A DNA stretch of 64,000 nt, taken from Candidatus Eiseniibacteriota bacterium. Its GTDB lineage: Bacteria; Eisenbacteria; RBG-16-71-46; CAIMUX01. A program made the position numbers and the translations under genes. The DNA lies in contig JACKCR010000002.1 of assembly GCA_020633975.1 (NCBI GenBank), forward strand, positions 2,728,001 through 2,792,000, read 5' to 3'. Each line of letters begins with the position of its first letter. Position 1 is the first letter of the stretch. Below are positions 8,623-16,752 of the stretch, one piece after another. The notes under the pieces are model-generated. The model was not told the DNA's origin. It saw only the letters and a program-made list of their open reading frames with translations, and did no database searches.

Positions 8623-9354
8623 TCAGCCCGCCTTCTCCAGACGCGCGTGTTCCTTCGGAAAGCGAGCGACGAGGGTCGACTCCACGAGCCGCACGGCCTG
8701 CTCGATCGAGACTCGCGACATGCAGATCGTGAGGTCGTGATCCTCCGGGCGCCACTCCGCGCGGTGGAAGTGCGTACGCAGAAAGTCCGCACGCGCTCGA
8801 TCCACCTCGTGCACTCGGAGCCTCGCCTCCGTATCGGGAATCGAGAGCCGCTGGGCAACGTTCCGCACCCGGTCTTCGAGAGGCGCCACGATCCGTACCG
8901 TGACACCTCCTTCCGCGGGCAAAACGTGGGCCGCTCCCCGGCCGACGACGACGGCGTGACCGTGCTCGGCGATAGTCATGAGGACGCGCATGAGATAGCG
9001 GAGGAAGTCGGACCGAACGAACGACTCTCCGTGGAGAAGCGCATCGACGTGGGCCTCCACGGTGGATCGCCCCTTCTCGTCGACAGAGGCGAGGAACTCT
9101 CTCCGGTATCGGGACTCCCGGGCGAGCGCGTCGAGTAGCTTCCGGTCGAAGAGCTCGTAGCCGAGCTGCTCGGCCAGGACCTCCGCGACCTCGCTGCCGC
9201 CGGCGCCGTAGTCCCTGGAGATGGCGATCCACGGCGGGACGTCATGAGGCGTCTTGGAACGCCGTCCGCCGTGCTTTGCCGCTTCCGCCTCCGCCCTCCT
9301 CTCCACCGCCCATCGCTCCAGTTGCGAATCGATGATCTGTTCGATGGATCGCAT
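8623..9354 (-). CDS. Cytidylate kinase-like family protein
   Basis: This 243-residue cytoplasmic protein belongs to the cytidylate-kinase-like family, P-loop kinases of uncertain substrate distinct from housekeeping Cmk. The signature ISRDYGAGGSEVAEVLAEQ at ~47-65 replaces a classical Walker A, followed by LGYELFDRKLLDALARES. VVVGRGAAHVLP (~138) is the second conserved strand and loop, and RVRNVAQRL with HEVDRARADFLRTHF gives the basic lid region. The AGGTG/GAGG stretch before the ATG at 9354 supports the start. It is a single gene on the minus strand, divergent from the TRAP transporter genes. Nothing in the sequence identifies the phosphate acceptor. Confidence 0.82.
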   Translation of the reverse strand: MRSIEQIIDSQLERWAVERRAEAEAAKHGGRRSKTPHDVPPWIAISRDYGAGGSEVAEVLAEQLGYELFDRKLLDALARESRYRREFLASVDEKGRSTVEAHVDALLHGESFVRSDFLRYLMRVLMTIAEHGHAVVVGRGAAHVLPAEGGVTVRIVAPLEDRVRNVAQRLSIPDTEARLRVHEVDRARADFLRTHFHRAEWRPEDHDLTICMSRVSIEQAVRLVESTLVARFPKEHARLEKAG

Positions 9355-9425
9355 GGTTCACCTCGATTCTCCTCGAGTGGGACGTTCGAAGCTGCTTCGA
9401 GCATAGTCCCGCAGGCAGCCTACTG

Positions 9426-9477
9426 GCAATCTCGGCGACCTTCGCGTCTTGAAGGCCTTCGCAATCTCGGCGACCTT
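9426..9477. repeat. Direct repeat pair of 17 bp upstream of dctQM
   Basis: GCAATCTCGGCGACCTT occurs exactly at 9426-9442 and again at 9461-9477, 35 bases apart, between the divergent kinase-like gene and dctQ and just upstream of a good promoter. Two identical sites could bind an activator, but no such protein is known from the sequence. Confidence 0.8.
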
Positions 9478-9492
9478 GGCTTGGACACCGGG

Positions 9493-9521
9493 TTGTCGAG
9501 GATCGGAGCCGCTCCTACACT
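9493..9521 (+). promoter_or_regulatory. Predicted promoter of dctQM, leaderless transcript
   Basis: TTGTCG (9493-9498) and TACACT (9516-9521) have an ideal 17-base spacer. The expected transcription start, about 7 bases downstream, falls at 9528-9529, on the ATG of dctQ. No ribosome site lies before that ATG, which is consistent with a leaderless mRNA. Confidence 0.6.
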
Positions 9522-9528
9522 CGTCGCC

Positions 9529-10107
9529 ATGCAGTCGCTCCTCCAGTTGGCCAGGCTCATCGACACGATGAACGACCGGATCGGTCGCGCCGTTTCGTGG
9601 CTCGCGGCACTCATGGTCTTGGTAGGGGCGTTCAACGCGATTGCTCGGTACCTGAGCCGCGCGCTGGGCAAGGACCTCAGTTCCAACGCCTACTTGGAAG
9701 GGCAGTGGTACCTCTTCTCGATCATCTTGCTGCTGGGCATGGCGTACACCCTTCGGCACGACCGCCACGTACGGGTCGACGTGATCTACGGGAAGCTGAG
9801 TGAACGCGGGAAGGCGTGGATCGACCTTCTCGGCACGCTCCTCTTCCTCCTTCCCTTCTCGATCGTGACGCTGATCCTGACGTGGCCGACTGTACGCAAC
9901 TCCTGGATCACTCGAGAAGTGTCGGCGGATCCAGGAGGCCTCCCTCGCTACCCGCTGAAGACGGTGATCCTCATCGGCTTCGGACTCCTGTTGCTGCAAG
10001 GCGTCTCCATGCTGATCCGGCAGATCGCGTTCCTGCGCGGGGACACCGCGCAACGATCGGAGTACCCGACCGGCGAGGGTCCCGGCGGCCACGGGGAGGG
10101 CGTGTGA
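9529..10107 (+). CDS. dctQ: TRAP transporter small membrane subunit (DctQ)
   Basis: This 192-residue inner-membrane protein is the small permease subunit of a tripartite ATP-independent periplasmic transporter, importing an organic acid with a sodium gradient. Four membrane segments are visible (~20-38, 56-75, 98-118, 140-158). The conserved DctQ elements are present: a polar stretch before LEGQWYLFSIILLLGMAYTL, then RHDRHVRVDVIYGKLSERGKAWIDL, and the final TVILIGFGLLLLQG. The ATG at 9529 has no ribosome site but coincides with the predicted transcription start. Its stop overlaps the dctM start by 4 nt (GTGA). The matching binding protein is not adjacent; a DctP gene lies ~8 kb away on the other strand and may serve this permease. 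Confidence 0.9.
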   Translation: MQSLLQLARLIDTMNDRIGRAVSWLAALMVLVGAFNAIARYLSRALGKDLSSNAYLEGQWYLFSIILLLGMAYTLRHDRHVRVDVIYGKLSERGKAWIDLLGTLLFLLPFSIVTLILTWPTVRNSWITREVSADPGGLPRYPLKTVILIGFGLLLLQGVSMLIRQIAFLRGDTAQRSEYPTGEGPGGHGEGV

Positions 10108-11429
10108 CGGGGGACTGGCTCGGCCCGCTCATGTTCGTCGTCGCGCTGATACTCATCTTCAGCGGCTACCCCGTCGCACTCGCGCTCGGCGGCACGGGCC
10201 TTCTCTTCGCGGGACTCGGCATCACCCTCGGCTACTTCGACTGGAGCCTTCTCTACGCGATGCCGGAGCGGATCTTCGGCAGCGTGATGGCGAACTACAC
10301 ACTCCTCGCCGTACCCTTCTTCATCTTCATGGGGACGATGCTGGAGCGATCGCGTCTCGCTGAAGACCTTCTCCGCACCATCGGCATCCTCTTCGGTCCG
10401 CTTCGGGGAGGGCTCGCTCTCGCCGTCGTCTTCGTGGGAGCGTTGCTCGCCGCCGCGACCGGAGTCGTCGGCGCGTCGGTCGTCGCGATGGGACTCATCT
10501 CGCTACCGGTGATGGCACGCTATGGCTACTCCCCCACGCTCGCCACCGGTGTGATCACGGCTTCGGGCACGTTGGGGCAGATCATTCCGCCGAGCGTGGT
10601 GCTGGTCGTTCTCGCGGACCAGCTAGGAATCTCCGTCGGCGACCTCTTTCTCGGCTCTCTGACTCCCGGAATCATGCTGGCCGGGCTCTATGCGGTCTAT
10701 GTAGCTGGGTACGCGACGTTCCGAGGTAAGGGAGCACCGGCACTCCCGGCCTCCGAACGCCCGGCGGATCTGGGAGCGCTCCTCCGCCAGGTCGGGCTGG
10801 TGATGGTTCCGCCGCTCGTGCTGATCCTCCTCGTTCTCGGGAGCATCTTCGCCGGAGTCGCGACGCCGACCGAAGCGGGAGCGCTCGGCGCGGTGGGTGC
10901 GACGGCTCTCGCCGCCATCTCCCGTCGTCTTTCGTGGAGCGCACTCCGTGCGACGGTGGAAGAGACGACCAAGCTCACCTGCATGGTCACGCTCCTCCTC
11001 ATCGGCTCGACCTTCTTCGCGCTCGTCTTCCGTGGACTCTACGGGGACATCTGGATCCACGACCTCCTGACGAACCTACCCGGCGGAAAGATCGGATTCC
11101 TCGTCCTCGCGAACCTCGCCGTCTTCATCCTCGGGTTCTTCATCGACTTCTTCGAAATCGCATTCATCATCGTGCCGCTCCTGGCTCCTGCGGCGAAGGC
11201 CCTCGGGATCGACCCGGTCTGGTTCGGGGTGATGATCGGGATGAACCTCCAGACCTCGTTCCTCACGCCACCGTTCGGGTTCGCGCTCTTCTACCTGCGC
11301 GGCGTCGCCCCGCCCACCATTTCGACGACCCAGATCTACCGGGGGGCCGTCCCGTTCATCGTCATCCAGCTGGTCGGGCTGGCCCTACTCTGCACTTTCC
11401 CCGAACTGGTCCACTGGCTGGTGAAGTAG
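10104..11429 (+). CDS. dctM: TRAP transporter large permease subunit (DctM)
   Basis: This 441-residue protein is the ion-coupled transport subunit of the TRAP system, with about 12 hydrophobic segments over its whole length, as usual for DctM. Recognisable stretches are LIFSGYPVALALGGTGL near the start, GIFFGPLRGGLALAVV-type sequence around residue 95, ATGVVGASVVAMGLISLPVM, GTLGQIIPPSVVLVVLAD, GVATPTEAGALGAVGA, and the C-terminal DFFEIAFIIVPLLAPAAKAL with PPFGFALFYLRGVAPP. The GTG start at 10104 overlaps the dctQ stop and has GGGGAGGG immediately upstream. It is co-transcribed with dctQ, with a ~100-base gap to the TonB receptor gene. Confidence 0.95.
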   Translation: MTGDWLGPLMFVVALILIFSGYPVALALGGTGLLFAGLGITLGYFDWSLLYAMPERIFGSVMANYTLLAVPFFIFMGTMLERSRLAEDLLRTIGILFGPLRGGLALAVVFVGALLAAATGVVGASVVAMGLISLPVMARYGYSPTLATGVITASGTLGQIIPPSVVLVVLADQLGISVGDLFLGSLTPGIMLAGLYAVYVAGYATFRGKGAPALPASERPADLGALLRQVGLVMVPPLVLILLVLGSIFAGVATPTEAGALGAVGATALAAISRRLSWSALRATVEETTKLTCMVTLLLIGSTFFALVFRGLYGDIWIHDLLTNLPGGKIGFLVLANLAVFILGFFIDFFEIAFIIVPLLAPAAKALGIDPVWFGVMIGMNLQTSFLTPPFGFALFYLRGVAPPTISTTQIYRGAVPFIVIQLVGLALLCTFPELVHWLVK

Positions 11430-11487
11430 GGCCGACGCGATACGGGATCCCCCTAACTTGCCCACTGACAGCTTCCTAGAGAGAGTT

Positions 11488-11519
11488 GTAGCCATTCCGA
11501 TAGCAAGTTTGGCTACACT
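11488..11519 (+). promoter_or_regulatory. Inverted repeat overlapping a TACACT -10-like element before the TonB receptor
   Basis: GTAGCCA (11488-11494) and TGGCTAC (11510-11516) form a perfect 7-bp inverted repeat that overlaps TACACT (11514-11519), 12 bases before the ATG. It could be an operator for the receptor gene or a weak terminator for dctM; TTGTAG upstream is too far (22 bases) for a normal -35. Confidence 0.4.
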
Positions 11520-11531
11520 CCCTGGTCCAAC

Positions 11532-13910
11532 ATGAATTCATCGCGCTTCCTCATTTGCTCGCCGGCCGAGAGTTCCGGCGATGGCGACAGCTCATTCGGG
11601 CGGCTCTCTCCCTCCGGACGACACACTCTGTCCACGCGACGCACTCCGTCCGTGCGCCGGCTCGTCTCCGCCATTGCGATCGCTCTCCTCGCGGCGATCT
11701 CCTGGCCTGCGTTCGCGGCCGCTGCGGACTTGATGATCCGGACGCTCAACGCGGAGACGGGGAAGCCGGTCTCCGACGTCACGGTTCGGCTCGTCGAACC
11801 CTCCCGGCTGGAGTTCTCCGACCACCGGGGACACGTCGCGTTCCGTGGGCTTCCTCCGGGCAGGTACCAGGTCTACGCAAATCACGTTTCCTACTTACCG
11901 GCCGACACGATGGAAGTCGTGCTGACCGATGGCGCGGGAGGAAGCGCGGAGAGCGCGCGGCCGTTCGAGCTGCGGCTCGAGCCGACCGCATGGGTGGTCG
12001 ACCAAGTCGTGATCACCGGAACGCGGTCTCCCCACCTCCTCAAGAACGTTCCGGTCCAGACCGAGCTGGTCACGAAGAAGGACTTCGTCCGAACCGGTGC
12101 GACCACGGTCGACGAGGCGCTGGCCTGGGCCGTGGGTATCAACGTTCGCGAAGACCTCTCCGGGCAGGGCGCCTCGCTTCGCGGGATCGACGGCGACCGG
12201 GTACTCGTGCTCGTCGACGGAGAGCGCGCGGTCGGCCGGGTTCGTGGATCGATCGACCTGAGCCAGCTCTCCCTCACCCAAGTGGACCGGATCGAAGTGG
12301 TGAAGGGCACGGGATCCACGCTCTACGGCTCGGACGCGATGGGTGGAGTCATCAACATCATCACACGCGACCCCGAGAAGTCCGGCCCGCAGCTCCGTCT
12401 TTCCAGCGACTACGGCTCCTTCCAGAGCGCGCGGGGAACGGTGGACTTCTCCTTCCCACGTAGCGAGCGGTTCTCTTGGGACCTGGGCGGTCAGTTCTAC
12501 CGTACGGATGGATTCGACCTCGACAAGTCCACGCCTCACACGAACGGACAGGAAGCGATCGACCGGCTGAATCTCGAGTCGAAGTGGAGCTACCGTCTCT
12601 CTCCCAAGTGGCGCGCGAAGACCTCGCTCCGCTTCATGGACGAGGGACGTGACTGGCTGGAATCCGAGCTCCGCGGCGGCCAGACGTTCGTATTCGACGA
12701 CACGGAGTCGAACAAGCGGTACGAAGGCTCGACGACGATGGAGTACAAGTCGGGCGACGAGTACGAGATGAGCCTCCGGCTCTTCGGCACGTTCTACGAC
12801 CACCGCTGGGAGAAGTTCACCCGTACGGGGACCCTGGCCGACAGCTCCGACACCGAGGACACCTTCCTCGAAGCGGCTTACTACTCGAACTACGTCATCG
12901 GCGACAGCCACGTCGCCACCTACGGATTCGACGCTACGTATCAAGACCTCAGCTCCACCGAGATATCGAGCGGCAAGGAAGCGACGAAGTCCTGGGACGG
13001 CTACTTCCAGTACGAGTACAGCCCGACGGACGGCTTCAACTTCCTCCCCGGGGTCCGCTACGAACACAGCTCATCGTTCGGGGACCACGTCAATCCGTCG
13101 TTCAACGTGATGTGGAGGCCCAACCTGCAGGACGCCGCCCCGAACCTCGACTTGAAGTTGCGTGGGTTCGTCGGACGCGGGTACCGCGCTCCCTCCATCA
13201 AGCAGCAGTACTTCGTCTTCGACCACACGGCGGCGGGATACATCGTCTACGGAGGATCGGTCGACGTGCCCGAGGAGATCGCTCGCGGCCGCACTTTCGG
13301 CGAACTGGACGCCGAGACGTCGATCAACTCCTCGCTCTCCGCGGAGTTCAGCTACGGCGCAACCGGTCGCCACAGGTTGACCTATTTCTACAACCACCTG
13401 GACGACCTCATCGACTTCGTCCTCGTCGACCTGACGAACCCGACCTACTGGCGCGGGATCTACGTCTATCAGAACGTCGACAGGGCCTTCACGCGCGGGA
13501 TCGAGTGGGAGTCCAAGATCCGCGTGACCCCGGACTTCGAGGTGCAGTTCTCATACGACTGGCTGAGTTCGCGCGACCTCGGCACCGGCCAGGTGTTGCT
13601 CGGGCGTCCCGAGCACACCGGCAAGGTAGTCGTCTCCTATGACCATCCCTCCGGATGGAGCGGGAGCATCTGGGGCGAGGGACAGTCGAAGAAGCTCTGG
13701 ACGTCGCTCTCCAACACGGGAGAGCAGGAAGAGGAACCGGAGTGGGCGCCGGCACGAAGCACTTGGAACCTCAGCGTGAACCGGACGTTCACGAACGGCG
13801 TCTCCGCATACCTTCGGATGGAGAACCTGTTCGACGAGACGAACGTGACCTACGGATACTGGCCCGGCTTCCAGGTGATCGGGGGCATCGGGTACCAGAA
13901 GTCGTTTTGA
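11532..13910 (+). CDS. TonB-dependent outer-membrane receptor (probable heme receptor)
   Basis: This 792-residue outer-membrane beta-barrel imports a ligand using TonB energy. After a signal peptide (hydrophobic LVSAIAIALLAAISWPAFA) comes a carboxypeptidase-regulatory-like domain (~65-125: LMIRTLNAETGKPVSDVTV, FRGLPPGRYQVYANH). The plug follows (QVVITGTRSPHLLKNVPVQT; LRGIDGDRVLVLVDGERAVG; DRIEVVKGTGSTLYGSDAMG; GVINIITRD). The remaining ~550 residues are barrel, ending in an aromatic strand (GGIGYQKSF) with terminal Phe as expected for Bam recognition. The ATG at 11532 is used, but ~36 Arg/Ser-rich residues precede the signal core, so the GTG at 11652 is a possible true start. The HmuY-like lipoprotein 68 bases downstream suggests a heme uptake pair. 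Confidence 0.93.
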   Translation: MNSSRFLICSPAESSGDGDSSFGRLSPSGRHTLSTRRTPSVRRLVSAIAIALLAAISWPAFAAAADLMIRTLNAETGKPVSDVTVRLVEPSRLEFSDHRGHVAFRGLPPGRYQVYANHVSYLPADTMEVVLTDGAGGSAESARPFELRLEPTAWVVDQVVITGTRSPHLLKNVPVQTELVTKKDFVRTGATTVDEALAWAVGINVREDLSGQGASLRGIDGDRVLVLVDGERAVGRVRGSIDLSQLSLTQVDRIEVVKGTGSTLYGSDAMGGVINIITRDPEKSGPQLRLSSDYGSFQSARGTVDFSFPRSERFSWDLGGQFYRTDGFDLDKSTPHTNGQEAIDRLNLESKWSYRLSPKWRAKTSLRFMDEGRDWLESELRGGQTFVFDDTESNKRYEGSTTMEYKSGDEYEMSLRLFGTFYDHRWEKFTRTGTLADSSDTEDTFLEAAYYSNYVIGDSHVATYGFDATYQDLSSTEISSGKEATKSWDGYFQYEYSPTDGFNFLPGVRYEHSSSFGDHVNPSFNVMWRPNLQDAAPNLDLKLRGFVGRGYRAPSIKQQYFVFDHTAAGYIVYGGSVDVPEEIARGRTFGELDAETSINSSLSAEFSYGATGRHRLTYFYNHLDDLIDFVLVDLTNPTYWRGIYVYQNVDRAFTRGIEWESKIRVTPDFEVQFSYDWLSSRDLGTGQVLLGRPEHTGKVVVSYDHPSGWSGSIWGEGQSKKLWTSLSNTGEQEEEPEWAPARSTWNLSVNRTFTNGVSAYLRMENLFDETNVTYGYWPGFQVIGGIGYQKSF

Positions 13911-13978
13911 TTGATGAGACGCCACGAGTTTCGGTCCGGCCGCACCGACCGAACGGCAGTACAAGGAGGAAGACACAG

Positions 13979-15013
13979 ATGAATCGCAGACTCATGCTCA
14001 CCTTGCCGGCCCTCGTCGCCCTCGCGGCCTTCGTCGGCTGCTCGGACGACAAGAAGAAGGTGACCGATCCCAGCGACACCGGATTCACGGAAGGGACGGT
14101 CGCCGACGGCAGCGCGTTCGTCACCAGCATCGACGGCAGCAGCTACGACGACTTCAACGGCTTTACGTTCGCCACGAGCACGATCTCGCACGGCGTCGAC
14201 GTGGACGGTTCGGGCTGGGACATCGCGTTCCGTCGCGAGGACATCACGAGTTCGTCCTCGGCTCAGGGCGCGCGCCTCTCCGGCATGGAGTTCGGCGACG
14301 TCGGTTCGAGCGACGTGCCGGCCGACGGCGACCAGGCCTGGCAGAACGGCGGCGTGGCCTACGCCATCGACGACTGGTACTCCTACTCGACTGGCAATCT
14401 CGCCATGACCCACTACGTCTACTCGATGATGGACGCGTCCGGCGAACACTGGGTGAAGTTCCGGATCGACAACGTCGTCGGAGCGACCGGCCAGAACAAC
14501 ATGGGATCGGTCGAGATCTCCTACTTCTACCAGGCGACCGCGAGCTCCCTCGATCTGGACGGCACGGTCCAGACAGCCACCATCGTCGTGGACGACGGCA
14601 CAGGCTACTTCGACTTCTCGACCGGCACGCAGGTGACCCCGGCAGACCCCGCCAACTCGATGGACTGGGACATCGCCTTCTCTCGTTTCACGCTCTCGCT
14701 CAACGGCGGCGCCAGTGGTGGCGGCGAGTGTGCGGCCTTCTACGCCTATACCGAGCTCAACGATCCAACCGCGATCGAGGACTTCACCGCGCAACCAGAG
14801 TTCGCGCAGACGTTCCCCGACACGTATGGATCCGCGCTCAGCGAGTGGTACAACTACAACGGTGCCACGCACGAGCTTTCGCCGAAGGACGAGGTCTACC
14901 TGATCAAGTCCGGCGGCAAGGTCTACAAGGTGGCGCTCGAGAGCTACTACGGCGACGTGGACGGCCAGCCGGTGTCGGCTCTCTACCAGTTCCGGTGGGA
15001 AGAGGTGCAGTAG
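13979..15013 (+). CDS. HmuY-like heme-binding lipoprotein
   Basis: This 344-residue lipoprotein has a lipobox (LAAFVGCSDD, Cys at ~20). It resembles the HmuY family, which in Bacteroidetes captures heme and passes it to a TonB receptor. The visible signatures are WDIAFRRED in the first half and WDIAFSRFTLSL in the second, then SEWYNYNGATHELSPKDEVY and the closing KSGGKVYKVALESYYG...ALYQFRWEE. The two WDIAF segments suggest an internal duplication or an extended HmuY fold, since it is longer than typical HmuY (~216 residues). AAGGAGGAA at 13963-13971 fixes the ATG. It follows the TonB receptor gene by 68 bases and is probably in its operon. Heme ligands cannot be assigned by eye, so ligand identity is inferred from family and neighbour. 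Confidence 0.82.
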   Translation: MNRRLMLTLPALVALAAFVGCSDDKKKVTDPSDTGFTEGTVADGSAFVTSIDGSSYDDFNGFTFATSTISHGVDVDGSGWDIAFRREDITSSSSAQGARLSGMEFGDVGSSDVPADGDQAWQNGGVAYAIDDWYSYSTGNLAMTHYVYSMMDASGEHWVKFRIDNVVGATGQNNMGSVEISYFYQATASSLDLDGTVQTATIVVDDGTGYFDFSTGTQVTPADPANSMDWDIAFSRFTLSLNGGASGGGECAAFYAYTELNDPTAIEDFTAQPEFAQTFPDTYGSALSEWYNYNGATHELSPKDEVYLIKSGGKVYKVALESYYGDVDGQPVSALYQFRWEEVQ

Positions 15014-15081
15014 TCCTCGCCAAGGCTTCGACGTGTCGCTCGGCTGGCTTACGGGCGCTGGGGACTCTATAGTGTGTTTGG

Positions 15082-15112
15082 GGGCTCTGGTCCATGTCGT
15101 GGATCGGAGCCC
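15082..15112 (+). terminator. Terminator hairpin after the receptor/lipoprotein operon
   Basis: GGGCTCTGGTCCA (15082-15094) pairs with TGGATCGGAGCCC (15100-15112) around a 5-nt loop with two mismatched or wobble positions, followed by TTCTGT. It lies 70 bases after the lipoprotein stop. Confidence 0.7.
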
Positions 15113-15230
15113 TTCTGTATCCGGACGACGGCCCGCCACTAGCAGGCCATCGTGCGGCATGGACCTGACCTAGCAGGTTCGAACTCGAGAAGAGACGGGG
15201 CCACACGACTCGAAACGAAGGGAGACTTCC

Positions 15231-16022
15231 GTGGACGCAGCCATCGCCGCCGCCAGAGCCTATGAAGACCTGTTCGTTCCCGCCCTCTTCCAAGAATGGG
15301 CAGATCGCGTCGCCGACGCCGCCGACATCCAACCCGGACAACGCGTGCTCGACGTCGCCTGCGGTACGGGAGTGCTCGCTCGGCAGGCTCTCGAACGCGT
15401 CGCGCCAGGAGGCACGGTCGCTGGACTGGATCCCGCCCCCGGAATGCTCGCGGTCGCCCGGGACTGCTGCAGAGCTGTCGAGTGGCACGAAGGCGTGGCC
15501 GAATCGATTCCGCTTCCCGACGCGACCTTCGACGCCGTCGTGAGCCAGTTCGGACTGATGTTCTTTCCGGGCCGCGCTGCCGCCATCCAAGAGATGCTCC
15601 GCGTCCTCGTTCCGGGAGGACGACTCGCGGTTGCGGTTTGGGATTCTCTCGAAAACACTCCGCTCTACGACGCCCAAGTCCAGCTCTTGACCCGTCTCGC
15701 CGGGGATGCCGCCGGGGACGCCCTCCGCGCCCCGTTCTGCATGGGCGACCCCGACGAGCTGCACCAGCTGTTCGGATCCGCAGGCGTCGAGTCGCTCGAG
15801 GTTCGTCGGCTCCCGGGCACGGGGATCTTCCCGTCTCTCGACACCTTGGTTCAGGCCGATCTGCGCGGATGGCTGCCGCTCATGGGAGTCCACCTGGACG
15901 AGGACCAGATCGAGGAGATCCTGGTCGCCTCACGGGAACTTCATGCGGGAAGCGTGCTGCCAGACGGGCGACTTCGTTTCGAGTCTCCGGCGCTCATCGC
16001 TTCGGGCCGGAAGCCTCTGTGA
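15231..16022 (+). CDS. Class I SAM-dependent methyltransferase
   Basis: This 263-residue cytoplasmic protein is a Rossmann-fold methyltransferase of the UbiE/Methyltransf_11 type. Motif I is VLDVACGTGVLARQAL (~40-55), motif II ends in the acidic GLDPAPGM, and VAESIPLPDATFDAVVSQFG followed by LRVLVPGGRLAVAVW gives the downstream strands. The C-terminal part (DPDELHQLFGSAGVESLEV) is typical of small-molecule methyltransferases with no extra domain. The GTG start at 15231 has AAGGGAGA about 8 bases before it. A TetR regulator starts 117 bases downstream with its own promoter. The substrate cannot be told. Confidence 0.88.
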   Translation: MDAAIAAARAYEDLFVPALFQEWADRVADAADIQPGQRVLDVACGTGVLARQALERVAPGGTVAGLDPAPGMLAVARDCCRAVEWHEGVAESIPLPDATFDAVVSQFGLMFFPGRAAAIQEMLRVLVPGGRLAVAVWDSLENTPLYDAQVQLLTRLAGDAAGDALRAPFCMGDPDELHQLFGSAGVESLEVRRLPGTGIFPSLDTLVQADLRGWLPLMGVHLDEDQIEEILVASRELHAGSVLPDGRLRFESPALIASGRKPL

Positions 16023-16047
16023 GTCAGACAACTCCTTTCCTCCCATC

Positions 16048-16076
16048 TTGAACATCCATTCTGGATTCCCTATGCT
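16048..16076 (+). promoter_or_regulatory. Promoter of the tetR gene with an operator in the spacer
   Basis: TTGAAC (16048-16053), a 17-base spacer and TATGCT (16071-16076) form a good sigma-70 promoter. Inside the spacer, ATCCA-TTC-TGGAT (16054-16066) is a perfect inverted repeat, a likely autorepression site for the TetR protein encoded 64 bases downstream. Confidence 0.7.
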
Positions 16077-16139
16077 GCTGCCCAGTTCGCGAAGTCGGGC
16101 CGGGGAACCCGATTCACAGCCCAGGGAGGAGCCCACGCA

Positions 16140-16718
16140 ATGCCGCGCGCGAAGGAGTTCGATCCAGATACCGTCCTAGAGAAGGCCATGGACCTCTTCT
16201 GGACGAAGGGCTACGAGGCGACCTCGATCAAGATGCTCGTCAGTCACATGGGCATCAACCGGTTCAGCCTCTACAGCACGTTCGGGGACAAGCACCAGCT
16301 CTTCCTCGGCGCGATGGAGCGGTACCACCAGAAGACGGCGGATGCGGAGATCTCCATCCTCGAAGCGTCCGAAGACGGGATCGCGAGCATCCGGCGGTAC
16401 TTCGATGCGCTGATCGACCGGTTCACGGCCGAAGGCGGCAGCAAGGGCTGCTTCATGACGAACACCACGACGGAGCTCGCCCCGCACGACGACGCGGCCA
16501 AGGAACGTACCGGCGCCTTCCTCCTCCAGATGCAGGCCGCCTTCTACCACGCCTTGGTCCGGGCCCAGACTGCCGGCGAGATTCGCGAGACCCGTCTCAA
16601 CGACTATGCCCGGTTCCTGACCAACACGGCACAGGGGCTCGGCGTTCTCGCGAAGATCAGTCCGAGCCGGGACATCCTCGTCTCTATCGTCGACGTCTCG
16701 ATCGGCGCGCTGCGCTAG
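16140..16718 (+). CDS. TetR/AcrR family transcriptional regulator
   Basis: This 192-residue DNA-binding repressor has the TetR helix-turn-helix at the N-terminus (VLEKAMDLFWTKGYEATSIK, then GINRFSLYSTFGDKHQLFLG at ~38-57). The C-terminal half is the ligand/dimer domain; GSKGCFMTNTTTEL and the closing FLTNTAQGLGVLAKIS are typical of the subgroup near AcrR/YcdC regulators that control electrophile or solvent responses. AGGGAGGA precedes the ATG. A strong promoter with a palindromic spacer suggests self-regulation. The regulated genes may be the flanking methyltransferase or the convergent glycosidase operon; the sequence does not say. Confidence 0.9.
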   Translation: MPRAKEFDPDTVLEKAMDLFWTKGYEATSIKMLVSHMGINRFSLYSTFGDKHQLFLGAMERYHQKTADAEISILEASEDGIASIRRYFDALIDRFTAEGGSKGCFMTNTTTELAPHDDAAKERTGAFLLQMQAAFYHALVRAQTAGEIRETRLNDYARFLTNTAQGLGVLAKISPSRDILVSIVDVSIGALR

Positions 16719-16752
16719 TTCCAGGGGCGGCTGGGACGGTGCCCCGGAGCGT

